The notes: generated from the sequence alone by a model not told the origin. 6,610 bases of DNA from CAZGWJ01 sp964529445 (GCA_964529445.1 CAZGWJ010000121.1:1-6610); one strand, 5' to 3'; numbered from the stretch's first letter, positions 1-6,535 are shown. Program-made: numbers and translations.

Positions 1-1433
1 ATCTGGTTGCAGGGGAGATCCCGGGCGTGGAATTGGAGACCGTCCCGGACGATCCGGACAAGAGGAATTACAACGTCGGTTTCGACAAGATCAGGAAGGC
101 CCTTGGCTTCGTGACCCGACACGATGCCCGATCCGGGATCCGCGAGATCCGGAGGGCCTTGGAGGACGGGACCCTTCGGCACCCGGAAGACCCCCGCTAC
201 TACAACATGAAAATCATGGTGCCCCACGTCAAGGCGCCCGCCGTGGAGGGTGGGGAACCCACTCGGCGCGATTTCCTGCCCTTCGCCCTCCCGCTCCTCG
301 GACGCGAGGAGGAGGAGGAGGTTGTCGCGACCTTGCGATCCGGTTGGATCACGACAGGCGCGAAGGCGAAGAGATTCGAGGAAAAGCTGGCCGGGATGGT
401 CGGCGCGAAGCATTGCCTGGCCGTCAATTCGTGTACCGCCGCGTTGCATCTTTGCCTGAAAGTCCTGGGGATTGGCCCCGGAGACGAGGTCATCACCACA
501 CCGCTTACCTTCGCTGCAACGGCCAACGTCATCGAGCATGTGGGAGCCCGACCGGTCTTCGTGGACGTGGACCCCCTGGACTGGAATCTCGACGTGGGGA
601 AAGCGGAAAAGGCATTTACTCCCAGGACCCGTGCCATCGTACCGGTGCATCTGGCCGGTTATCCGTGCGACCTGAAGGCCATTCACGCGCTGGCCCGAAA
701 AAAGGGAATCCCGGTGATCGAGGACGCCGCCCATGCCTTGGGGTCGGAATACCAGGGGCGTCCGATCGGCGCCTTGAGCGATTTCACCTGTTTCAGCTTC
801 TACCCCATCAAGAACGCCACCACCATCGAGGGTGGCACGATCACGACCAACAACGGGAAGTGGATGGATCGCCTTCGCCGCCTGGCCTTGCACGGACTCA
901 GTCGGGACGCCTGGAAGCGATACAGCACCTCGGGCAGTCCGCACGCCTGGGTTGATGAGCCCGGTTTTAAGTACAACATGACCGATATTCAGGCCGCCGT
1001 CGGACTGCATCAGTTGGATCGGTTGGAATCCTTCAATCGCCGCCGAGCGCAGATCGCGAAGATCTACGATGACGCCTTCTCGGGGATGGCCGGTTTCGAG
1101 CGGCCGGATTACACGGCCAAGGGACGCCGCACGAACCACCATCTTTACCTGGTCCGCCTGAGGACCGAGGACCTTCGGATCGACCGCGACCGGATGCTCG
1201 AAGTGCTGAAAGAGGAAGGGATCGGGACGGGCATCCACTACCTTCCTCTGCATATCCATCCCTACTACCGCAAGAAATACGGGCTCAAGGAAGAGGGATA
1301 TCCCCGGGCGACCGACTTGGGGAAACGGATCTTTTCCCTGCCCCTATACCCCAAGATGACGGATCGGGACGTTCAGGACGTGATCCGCGCTTTCCAGAAG
1401 GCTCTGCTTTACTACAGCCGCAAGGCCAAGTGA
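1..1433 (+). CDS. SDR epimerase C-terminus fused to DegT/DnrJ/EryC1/StrS sugar aminotransferase (5' partial)
   Basis: PLP-dependent aminotransferase acting on a keto-sugar nucleotide, cytosolic. Residue numbers count from the GTG at 27. The DegT domain covers about residues 80-460: GWITTG (106-111) near its start, VNSCTAALHL, the cofactor-binding EDAAH (Asp233), SFYPIK with the presumed PLP lysine Lys262 followed by EGG, then FKYNMTDIQAA and the C-terminal LPLYPKMTD. This part alone, about 388 residues, is a full family length. The first ~64 residues do not belong to DegT. They match the C-terminal end of NAD-dependent epimerases/dehydratases (DPDKRNYNV, then GIREIRRALEDG and DPRYYN). The frame is open to the window edge (LVAGEIPG before the GTG), so the protein is probably a longer SDR-aminotransferase fusion. 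GTG 27 has AGGGGAG nine bases upstream and is a possible start. Internal ATGs at 207 and 216 have no convincing SD. Five GAG codons at 306-320 give a Glu run. First gene of a + strand run. The aminotransferase is secure; substrate and product are not. Confidence 0.9.
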   Translation, partial: LVAGEIPGVELETVPDDPDKRNYNVGFDKIRKALGFVTRHDARSGIREIRRALEDGTLRHPEDPRYYNMKIMVPHVKAPAVEGGEPTRRDFLPFALPLLGREEEEEVVATLRSGWITTGAKAKRFEEKLAGMVGAKHCLAVNSCTAALHLCLKVLGIGPGDEVITTPLTFAATANVIEHVGARPVFVDVDPLDWNLDVGKAEKAFTPRTRAIVPVHLAGYPCDLKAIHALARKKGIPVIEDAAHALGSEYQGRPIGALSDFTCFSFYPIKNATTIEGGTITTNNGKWMDRLRRLALHGLSRDAWKRYSTSGSPHAWVDEPGFKYNMTDIQAAVGLHQLDRLESFNRRRAQIAKIYDDAFSGMAGFERPDYTAKGRRTNHHLYLVRLRTEDLRIDRDRMLEVLKEEGIGTGIHYLPLHIHPYYRKKYGLKEEGYPRATDLGKRIFSLPLYPKMTDRDVQDVIRAFQKALLYYSRKAK

Positions 1434-1460
1434 CCGTCAAACCGCGGGAGCACGAGACGA

Positions 1461-2174
1461 ATGGCTTCGCCGCAACCCAAAACCCTGGTCATTCTGCAAT
1501 CCAATTACATTCCCTGGAAGGGATATATCGATCTGATTCGCCTGGCCGACGAGTTCATCCTTTATGACGATGTCCAGTACACCAAGAACGATTGGCGGAA
1601 CCGCAATTTGATCAAGACTAAAGAGGGGCTCCATTGGCTGACGATCCCCGTCTTGACCAAAGGCAGGATGCACCAGAGGATCAATGAGGCGCAGGTTTCG
1701 GACTCGATCTGGCCCGACAAGCATTGGCGAGCCATCGAGTACGCGTACGCCAAGGCTCCACACTTCGAGAGGTACCGTGAACCGGTAATGCGTCTGTACC
1801 ATGATTGCAGGGACGAAAAGCACCTGAGCCGGATCAACCACATGTTCTTGACGGCCGTCTGTGGTTGGATGGGGATTACGACACGGATCGCATGGTCCAT
1901 GGATTACGACCTCGCCGAGGGCAAGACGGAGCGGCTTGTGGCTTTGTGCAGGACCGTGGGCGCCCAACGGTATATCTCGGGTCCGGCCGCCAAGGACTAT
2001 ATCGTTCCGGAGCTATTTAACGAGGCCGGCATCGAACTGGAATACATGGACTATTCCGGATATCCTGAATATCCTCAACTGTACGGTCCCTTCGAACACA
2101 AGGTGAGCGTCCTGGACCTCTTGTTCATGACCGGTCCCGACGCCCCGAAGTACCTGGAGAGGAGCCCGAGATGA
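1461..2174 (+). CDS. WbqC-family protein
   Basis: 237-residue protein recognised as a WbqC-like family member by its N-terminal block ILQSNYIPWKGYIDLI (11-26), followed by DDVQYTKNDWRNRN (36-49), WLTIPV (59-64), YISGPAAKDY (171-180) and the C-terminal SVLDLLF. The family is common in O-antigen and capsule loci, often close to sugar aminotransferases, but I know of no firmly established reaction. A role in modifying an amino sugar, such as acyl transfer, is only a guess from context. No signal peptide or membrane segment is visible, so it is probably cytosolic. The ATG at 1461 is preceded by GGGAG at 1446-1450. The gene starts 27 bp after the aminotransferase and overlaps the next gene by four bases (ATGA at 2171-2174), which suggests co-transcription and translational coupling. 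Family assignment is confident; function is unknown. Confidence 0.87.
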   Translation: MASPQPKTLVILQSNYIPWKGYIDLIRLADEFILYDDVQYTKNDWRNRNLIKTKEGLHWLTIPVLTKGRMHQRINEAQVSDSIWPDKHWRAIEYAYAKAPHFERYREPVMRLYHDCRDEKHLSRINHMFLTAVCGWMGITTRIAWSMDYDLAEGKTERLVALCRTVGAQRYISGPAAKDYIVPELFNEAGIELEYMDYSGYPEYPQLYGPFEHKVSVLDLLFMTGPDAPKYLERSPR

Positions 2175-3112
2175 GACTCTCCGTTGTCGCGCCGGTTTTC
2201 AAGACGGCAAGCTATCTGGAGGAACTCCATGCCCGCCTGACAAAAGCGGTTTCCATCGCGCGGGGTTCCTGCGAGTTCATTTTCGTGATCGACGGATCAC
2301 CTGATGATGCACTGGAAGTCCTTCTCCGATTGAGAAAGAAGGATCCCCGCGTCAAGATTGTGGATTTATCCAGAAACTTCGGTCATCACCACACCATCAT
2401 GGTGGGCCTCTCCCATGCTACGGGGGAAAGAGTCTTCCTTATCGACTCCGACCTCGAGGAAGCCCCGGAATGGTTGGGGGAATTCGACGCGATCCTGCGC
2501 CGGAAGAGTTGCGATGTCGTTTATGGGGTTCAGGACCGCCGCAAGGGAGGGTGGTTCGAGCGTTTGAGCGGTTGGGCGTTTTACGGGATATTCAATCTTT
2601 TATCGGATGTGAAGGTTCCCCGGAACTTCACGACGGCCCGCCTGATGACCCGGCGTTATGTTGATGCGCTTCTCCGTTTCGACGAGCGGGAGGTTTTCCT
2701 CGGCGGGCTTTTCATGGCTGCGGGGTTTGCCCAGGAATCCTGCGTGGTTGTCAAGAGATCCCGCGGGATCACGACCTACAACCTCGCGAGGAAGATCGCA
2801 CTTTCCATCAACGCGTTGACCTCCTTCAGCGAAAAGATACTCGTTTATATATTCTATACAGGATTGGGGATCACCGGCCTTGCGTTGCTCTACGTTGTCT
2901 TCATCCTGGCTTTCCGACTGTTCGGGGGTGTGCCCATCGGTGGCTGGCCGTCATTGATCGTTTCGGTCTGGTTCCTCGGGGGGTTGACCATCCTGTTTTT
3001 GGGCATGATCGGCATCTATCTCTCGAAGATATTCCAGGAAACCAAGCAGAGACCCTATGCCATCATTCGCGGTTCGTGGGGTCTGGGCCCCCAGCGGCGG
3101 GGTCCCCGATGA
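2171..3112 (+). CDS. Family 2 glycosyltransferase, GtrB/ArnC-like, two C-terminal membrane segments
   Basis: 313-residue GT-A fold glycosyltransferase that probably moves a sugar from a nucleotide donor to polyprenyl phosphate, or onto a lipid-linked glycan, at the cytoplasmic membrane. Visible parts in order: the N-terminal strand LSVVAPVF (3-10), the nucleotide-binding FVIDGSPDD (38-46), LSRNFGHH (66-73), the metal-binding DSD motif (92-94) in DSDLEEAPEW, and ARLMTRR (156-162). Two hydrophobic stretches at about 224-250 and 258-284 resemble the paired C-terminal helices of GtrB/ArnC/DPMS-type enzymes. The common VNDGS is VIDGS here, while the key Asp41 is kept. The ATG overlaps the stop of the WbqC gene and has GGAGAGGAG at 2156-2164, so coupling is likely. 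Its stop TGA directly abuts the stop of the opposing methyltransferase. Donor and acceptor cannot be deduced. Confidence 0.9.
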   Translation: MRLSVVAPVFKTASYLEELHARLTKAVSIARGSCEFIFVIDGSPDDALEVLLRLRKKDPRVKIVDLSRNFGHHHTIMVGLSHATGERVFLIDSDLEEAPEWLGEFDAILRRKSCDVVYGVQDRRKGGWFERLSGWAFYGIFNLLSDVKVPRNFTTARLMTRRYVDALLRFDEREVFLGGLFMAAGFAQESCVVVKRSRGITTYNLARKIALSINALTSFSEKILVYIFYTGLGITGLALLYVVFILAFRLFGGVPIGGWPSLIVSVWFLGGLTILFLGMIGIYLSKIFQETKQRPYAIIRGSWGLGPQRRGPR

Positions 3113-3937
3113 TCACGGTGCCTTGCCGACCGCGATGCAACTGGCGCCGAACGGCAGACGCCTCTTTTTGATCAGGGACAGTTCAATATTCCCGAGGGCG
3201 TCCCATGCCCACCGGATGGGTCCCCTTGCCATGCGGTGCTCCCTCTGAACCTTTCCAAGATGGTTTTTGTTACGGAACCCGAGGTGATGGGGAACAACGC
3301 GGGAAAGGAAAATGAATGGGATGAGCGGCGCGAAAAAGTGGCCTGAATACTCGACCGAATAACCTGCGTTAATAAGCGTCCGTGACAGGGCGCTCGCCGT
3401 GTAACGGCGGAAGTGCTTCGCATAGACATCTTCATCGGACCAGAGAAAAGGATGGGCGGGAACGGTTAAGTATAGGCGTCCCCCTGGTTTTAGGAGCGGC
3501 CTGAGGTGTTCGAGGAAAACACCGTCGTTGGGAAGGTGCTCTAGGACGTCGAACATGCCCGCGGCCGAGATCGAACCCGGTTTGAAGCCCGCCTCCTCCA
3601 AGGTCGATCTCAGGACTGGACGCAAGCCGCGCCGATAGGCGTTTTCGGCACCGACGGGATGAGGTTCCAAGGGTACGGACTTGAAACCGGAAGCGGCAAG
3701 ACCTGCGGAAACGTATCCGTTGCCGGCTCCGATATCGAGGAGAGGGCCACCCGGCGGGAATCGCTTTAGAATAGTGGAGAGAACCCCGTTTCGGTGGGCG
3801 AACCAGAAGGACTTGTCTTCGATCTCGAAGCATGCTTGGTAGCTGTCCTCGGGATAAGAGAGAACTTCCGTGCTGTTGGACGACCAGAAACCATCCTTGA
3901 CGAGATGAAGGTGCTGCGACCAATCTTCGTTGTTCAA
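3113..3937 (-). CDS. Class I SAM-dependent methyltransferase
   Basis: 274-residue protein with a Rossmann-type SAM-binding core. Motif I is LLDIGAGNGYVSAGL (66-80), with an acidic residue after strand 2 (Glu91 in PLEPHP). MFDVLEHLPND follows (128-138), then LLKPGGRLYLTVPAH (148-162). The LWSDEDVYAKHFRRYT segment (165-180) and a hydrophobic stretch at about 200-215 are typical of methyltransferases in glycan loci, so an O-methyl or similar modification of a sugar or lipid-linked glycan is likely, but the target is unknown. The start is TTG at 3937, because an in-frame TAA lies two codons upstream, there is no early ATG, and a GGGGA SD sits 8-9 bases before it. The gene runs opposite to its left neighbour with no gap at all (TGA|TCA at 3110-3115) and diverges from the formyltransferase gene. 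Confidence 0.87.
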   Translation of the reverse strand: MNNEDWSQHLHLVKDGFWSSNSTEVLSYPEDSYQACFEIEDKSFWFAHRNGVLSTILKRFPPGGPLLDIGAGNGYVSAGLAASGFKSVPLEPHPVGAENAYRRGLRPVLRSTLEEAGFKPGSISAAGMFDVLEHLPNDGVFLEHLRPLLKPGGRLYLTVPAHPFLWSDEDVYAKHFRRYTASALSRTLINAGYSVEYSGHFFAPLIPFIFLSRVVPHHLGFRNKNHLGKVQREHRMARGPIRWAWDALGNIELSLIKKRRLPFGASCIAVGKAP

Positions 3938-3960
3938 GGCTTATTCCCCGTATCGAAAAA

Positions 3961-3989
3961 GTGCCCATTGGACCTGTGGCTATTATAAT
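3961..3989 (+). promoter_or_regulatory. Candidate sigma70-type promoter for the formyltransferase operon
   Basis: A perfect -10 hexamer TATAAT lies at 3984-3989 in the 77-bp divergent gap. The hexamer 17 bp upstream, GTGCCC at 3961-3966, matches TTGACA at only three positions. Transcription would start near 3996, leaving a short leader that holds the SD of the ATG at 4015. The -10 lies within the palindrome ATTATAAT (3982-3989), so the - strand also reads TATAAT, 45 bp before the methyltransferase start, but no good -35 serves that direction. It could be a bidirectional promoter. Assigned by motif only. Confidence 0.4.
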
Positions 3990-4000
3990 GGCAAAGTCTG

Positions 4001-4010
4001 GGGAGGAAGG
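4001..4010 (+). promoter_or_regulatory. Strong ribosome binding site fixing the formyltransferase start
   Basis: GGGAGGAAGG contains GGAGG eight bases before the ATG at 4015. It decides in favour of that ATG over the in-frame GTG at 3961, which would add 18 residues with no family similarity and would lie inside the proposed promoter. A second, out-of-frame ATG at 4011 is ignored. Confidence 0.8.
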
Positions 4011-4014
4011 ATGC

Positions 4015-4695
4015 ATGAGCGCTAGGATCGTATTCCTGTGTTCCGGTGGCGGCGGGAACCTGAGGTTCCTTCACGCCTGCATGGAGCGCGGTTGGTTGTC
4101 TGGAGCAGAATTGTCGGGCGTCCTAGCCGACCGGGACTGCGGCGCCTTGCGTTACGCTTCTTCCCAGGGGCTTCCTAATGCTTTGGTCCCATATCACCGG
4201 GAAGACCGCGACGCCTTACGGGCGCGATTGGACGGACTGAAACCGGACTGGGTGATCACGACCATTCATAAGATCCTTGATCCGGTCTTGGTTTCGGCCT
4301 ACCGGGGAAGACTGATCAACAGTCACTATTCGCTGCTTCCGCTATTTCCGGGTTTGATCGGGGACGAAACGGTACGCCGGGCACTTCAGTCCGGTTGCCG
4401 GTTCGTCGGGACCACCATCCATCTCGTCGAGGAGGCGGTGGATGCCGGCCCCATCCTCGCCCAAAGCGTGGTGCGCGTATCGGAGGGGGAAGCGTTCCCG
4501 GCCTTAATGGAGAGGGTTTTCCGCTCCGCCTGCCTCAACCTGCTCAATGTCTTCTTGGATCCGGCTCGTACCTCGCTGCGCTGGAGCGGTCCATCCGCGC
4601 GGTCGCAGGATAATTGGGATGAAGCCTTCTTTTCACCGGCCCTTCGCTTTCCGCCCGATGCGTTCGACGAGGCTTTCTGGGAAACGCTCCGATGA
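4015..4695 (+). CDS. PurN-like formyltransferase, probable sugar N-formyltransferase
   Basis: 226-residue formyl_trans_N-fold enzyme expected to use 10-formyl-tetrahydrofolate as donor, cytosolic. It resembles glycinamide ribonucleotide transformylase (PurN) along most of its length. The N-terminal loop SGGGGNL (10-16) corresponds to the PurN SGNGSNL phosphate loop. IHKILDP (84-90) follows, then NSHYSLLPLFPG (102-113) with the catalytic Asn102 and His104, and VDAGPI with the catalytic Asp143. All three catalytic residues of the family are present. The last ~35 residues are unlike PurN. Its place beside sugar aminotransferase, glycosyltransferase and Gmd genes suggests that it formylates an amino sugar rather than a purine intermediate; this is inferred from context. 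It is first of a two-gene unit and overlaps the Dpm1-like gene by ATGA at 4692-4695. A true purN is the main alternative, made less likely by the altered loop and the neighbours. Confidence 0.85.
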   Translation: MSARIVFLCSGGGGNLRFLHACMERGWLSGAELSGVLADRDCGALRYASSQGLPNALVPYHREDRDALRARLDGLKPDWVITTIHKILDPVLVSAYRGRLINSHYSLLPLFPGLIGDETVRRALQSGCRFVGTTIHLVEEAVDAGPILAQSVVRVSEGEAFPALMERVFRSACLNLLNVFLDPARTSLRWSGPSARSQDNWDEAFFSPALRFPPDAFDEAFWETLR

Positions 4696-5414
4696 AGGCC
4701 CGTAACAGGACCCTGATCCTCGTCCCCACCTACAACGAGCGGCAGAACATCGAGCGCGTTTATAAACGCATCTTCAAGCACGCTCAAGGCTGTGATCTCC
4801 TGTTTATCGACGACAACTCACCCGATGGAACGGGCGAGATCGCCGATCGCCTGGCCCGACGGGACCGGCGCGTGAAGGTCCTGCACCGGCCCCAGAAAGG
4901 CGGTCTCGGAACGGCCTATATCGACGGGTTGAAGGTTGGGTTGAAGGGGATCTACCGTCACATCATCGCCATGGATGCCGACCTTCAGCACGATCCCTCC
5001 AGCATCCCCCACATGCTCGACCTCATGAAGGATTACGACCTGGTCATCGGTTCGAGGTACGTGACGGGAGGCGTGATGGCGAACTGGGGGAAGGGAAGGG
5101 TTTTCATAAGCGCCTTGGCGAACTATTTCGCCCGTTGGTTGTTGGGTCTTTCGCCGAGGGATTGCACGGGCGGATACAAGTGCTATAAGAGCGAATTGCT
5201 GCGGAAGATCGATCTGGACTCCATCTATTCGAAGGGATACGTCTTCCAGGTCGAGATCCTATACCGACTCCAGAGGGCAGGGGCCCGCGTGGCGGAGGTG
5301 CCCATCATCTTCCAGATCCGGCATTACGGTGCCAGTAAATTGAACGTTGGTGAGTTGGTTCATTTCGCGTGGACAATCATTCGCCTGCGAATATCAGCTT
5401 TGATCGGCCGTTGA
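4692..5414 (+). CDS. Dolichol/polyprenyl-phosphate mannosyltransferase-like GT2 (Dpm1 type)
   Basis: 240-residue soluble GT2 of the Dpm1/polyprenol monophosphomannose synthase class, which transfers mannose (or a related hexose) from its nucleotide to polyprenyl phosphate at the cytoplasmic face of the membrane. Diagnostic motifs: LVPTYNERQNI (10-20), DDNSPDGTG (40-48), KGGLGTAYIDGL (69-80), DADLQHDP (95-102) with the metal-binding DAD, VIGSRYV (118-124), CTGGYKCY (158-165) and the C-terminal YGASKL (212-217). The length fits the catalytic domain alone, with no GtrA-like or multispan C-terminal domain. It differs clearly from the membrane-anchored GT2 at 2171-3112. The ATG overlaps the formyltransferase stop by four bases and has only a weak GGGAA before it, so translation probably depends on coupling. 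Just 10 bp separate its stop from that of the convergent gmd. Mannose as the sugar is inferred from family and from the Gmd neighbour. Confidence 0.9.
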   Translation: MKARNRTLILVPTYNERQNIERVYKRIFKHAQGCDLLFIDDNSPDGTGEIADRLARRDRRVKVLHRPQKGGLGTAYIDGLKVGLKGIYRHIIAMDADLQHDPSSIPHMLDLMKDYDLVIGSRYVTGGVMANWGKGRVFISALANYFARWLLGLSPRDCTGGYKCYKSELLRKIDLDSIYSKGYVFQVEILYRLQRAGARVAEVPIIFQIRHYGASKLNVGELVHFAWTIIRLRISALIGR

Positions 5415-5424
5415 CATACAGGGG

Positions 5425-6507
5425 TTACGCGGGCGGGCGGATGCCCTGGGTCTTCAGGTCGGCGTTCACCATGAGGCGCACGAGGCCGCGGAAATCGACG
5501 CGGGGCCTCCATCCTAGTTGACTTCGTGCCCGGGTAGCGTCCCCGATCAGGAGGTCCACTTCGGCGGGACGGAAGAACCTCGGGTCGGTCACCACGTATT
5601 TCGACCAGTCAAGGCCGACGTAGGAGAAGGCCTCTTCCACGAACTCGCGGATGGAATGGGTTTCTCCCGTGGCCACGACATAATCGCCCGGTTTCTCCTG
5701 CTGGAGCATGAGCCACATGGCTTCCACGTAGTCCTTCGCGTATCCCCAGTCCCGCTTGGCGTCCAGGTTGCCGAGCGCCAGGGCGGCCTGCTTGTTGGCC
5801 ATGATTCGGGCAAGTCCCTGGGTGATCTTGCGGGTCACGAAGGTTTCGCCCCTCCGGGGCGATTCGTGGTTGAAGAGGATGCCGTTGCAGTTAAACATTC
5901 CGTAGGTCTCCCGATAGTTGACCACGGCCCAATAACCCAGCACCTTCGAGACCCCGTAGGGACTGCGGGGGTGGAAGGGTGTGGTCTCTTTCTGGGGGAC
6001 CTCTCGGACCTTGCCGAACATCTCGGAGGAGGAGGCCTGGTAGAAACGGGTATCCTGGGTGAGGCCAGCGTTGCGAACCGCCTCCAGTAGGCGGATGACG
6101 CCCAATCCGGTCACGTCGGAGGTGTATTCCGGCTCGTCGAAGGAGTTGTGGACGTGGGACTGGGCACCCAGGTTGTAGATCTCGTCGGGCTGGATCTCCA
6201 GCATGAGGTTTGTCAGCCGGGAAGCGTCGGACAGGTCCCCGTAATGCAGGATCAGCCGGTCGGCGGAGGCCCCGGTCTCCGCCAGGAGATGGTCGATGCG
6301 GGTGGTGTTGAAGGTCGAGGTACGGCGTATGAGCCCGTGGACCTCGTAACCCTTCTCGAGCAGCAGTTCGGTCAGATAGCTGCCGTCCTGGCCGGTGACG
6401 CCGGTGATGAGGGCGCGCTTCCGGACGGAAGCCTCCGCCCAGAGGGCGTCCGCTTGGGAACCGTTGGATTGGAAGGAGAAGCCGCCAGGGGGTGTGGATC
6501 CGTTCAA
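5425..6507 (-). CDS. gmd: GDP-mannose 4,6-dehydratase
   Basis: Converts GDP-D-mannose to GDP-4-keto-6-deoxy-D-mannose, precursor of GDP-fucose, GDP-rhamnose and GDP-perosamine; cytosolic extended SDR. Numbering from the TTG at 6507: cofactor loop GVTGQDG (36-42), RRTSTFNTTRI (61-71), NLGAQSHV (112-119), active-site SSSEMFG (159-165) with Ser160 and Glu162, catalytic YGVSK (Tyr184, Lys188), FNHESPRRGETFVTRKI (212-228), RDWGYAKDYV (252-261) and RFFRPAEVDLL (310-320). The family core normally begins a few residues before the cofactor loop, so residues 1-27 are an unusual extension. TTG 6507 is the only ATG/GTG/TTG-type start in this frame before the core, but it lacks a convincing SD. A good GGAGG instead sits five bases before a GTC codon at 6426-6424, exactly where a family-typical start would fall. 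The frame stays open to the window edge. Function is very secure; the start is not. Confidence 0.95.
   Translation of the reverse strand: MNGSTPPGGFSFQSNGSQADALWAEASVRKRALITGVTGQDGSYLTELLLEKGYEVHGLIRRTSTFNTTRIDHLLAETGASADRLILHYGDLSDASRLTNLMLEIQPDEIYNLGAQSHVHNSFDEPEYTSDVTGLGVIRLLEAVRNAGLTQDTRFYQASSSEMFGKVREVPQKETTPFHPRSPYGVSKVLGYWAVVNYRETYGMFNCNGILFNHESPRRGETFVTRKITQGLARIMANKQAALALGNLDAKRDWGYAKDYVEAMWLMLQQEKPGDYVVATGETHSIREFVEEAFSYVGLDWSKYVVTDPRFFRPAEVDLLIGDATRARSQLGWRPRVDFRGLVRLMVNADLKTQGIRPPA
6432..6440 (-). promoter_or_regulatory. Shine-Dalgarno-like GGGCGGAGG before the gmd core
   Basis: On the - strand GGGCGGAGG ends five bases before the codon GTC at 6426-6424, after which the protein reads RKRALITGVTGQDG, a normal Gmd N-terminus. 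Its position suggests it is the true or ancestral ribosome binding site. The start codon it should serve is not canonical in this sequence. It could also be a chance purine run inside coding DNA. Confidence 0.4.
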
Positions 6508-6535
6508 GGTCAGGTGTCCGTTGTTGGGTTGGTGG

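Noticed and set aside
306..320. GAG repeat (five copies) as a phase-variable repeat or internal ribosome binding site
   Set aside because: Trinucleotide changes would keep the frame, five copies are few, and no in-frame start codon follows closely; it simply encodes a Glu run in a helix.
344..955. Second + strand reading frame inside the aminotransferase gene
   Set aside because: The translation is Arg/Gly/His-rich with no family motifs and overlaps the conserved DegT frame entirely.
3083..3108. GC-rich inverted repeats CTGGG/CCCAG and CGGGGTCCCCG as a terminator of the GT2
   Set aside because: They lie within the coding end, arms are only 5 bp, and no T-run follows on either strand.
3961..4014. 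N-terminal extension of the formyltransferase from GTG 3961
   Set aside because: The extra 18 residues match nothing in the family, overlap the TATAAT, and the ATG at 4015 has a strong SD.
5411..5416. TTGACA as a -35 element
   Set aside because: It falls at the stop codon of the Dpm1-like gene and has no AT-rich -10 at a suitable distance; the downstream DNA is gmd antisense.
5518..6090. Long + strand reading frame opposite gmd
   Set aside because: It is the antisense shadow of a very well-conserved gmd and has no recognisable domain.
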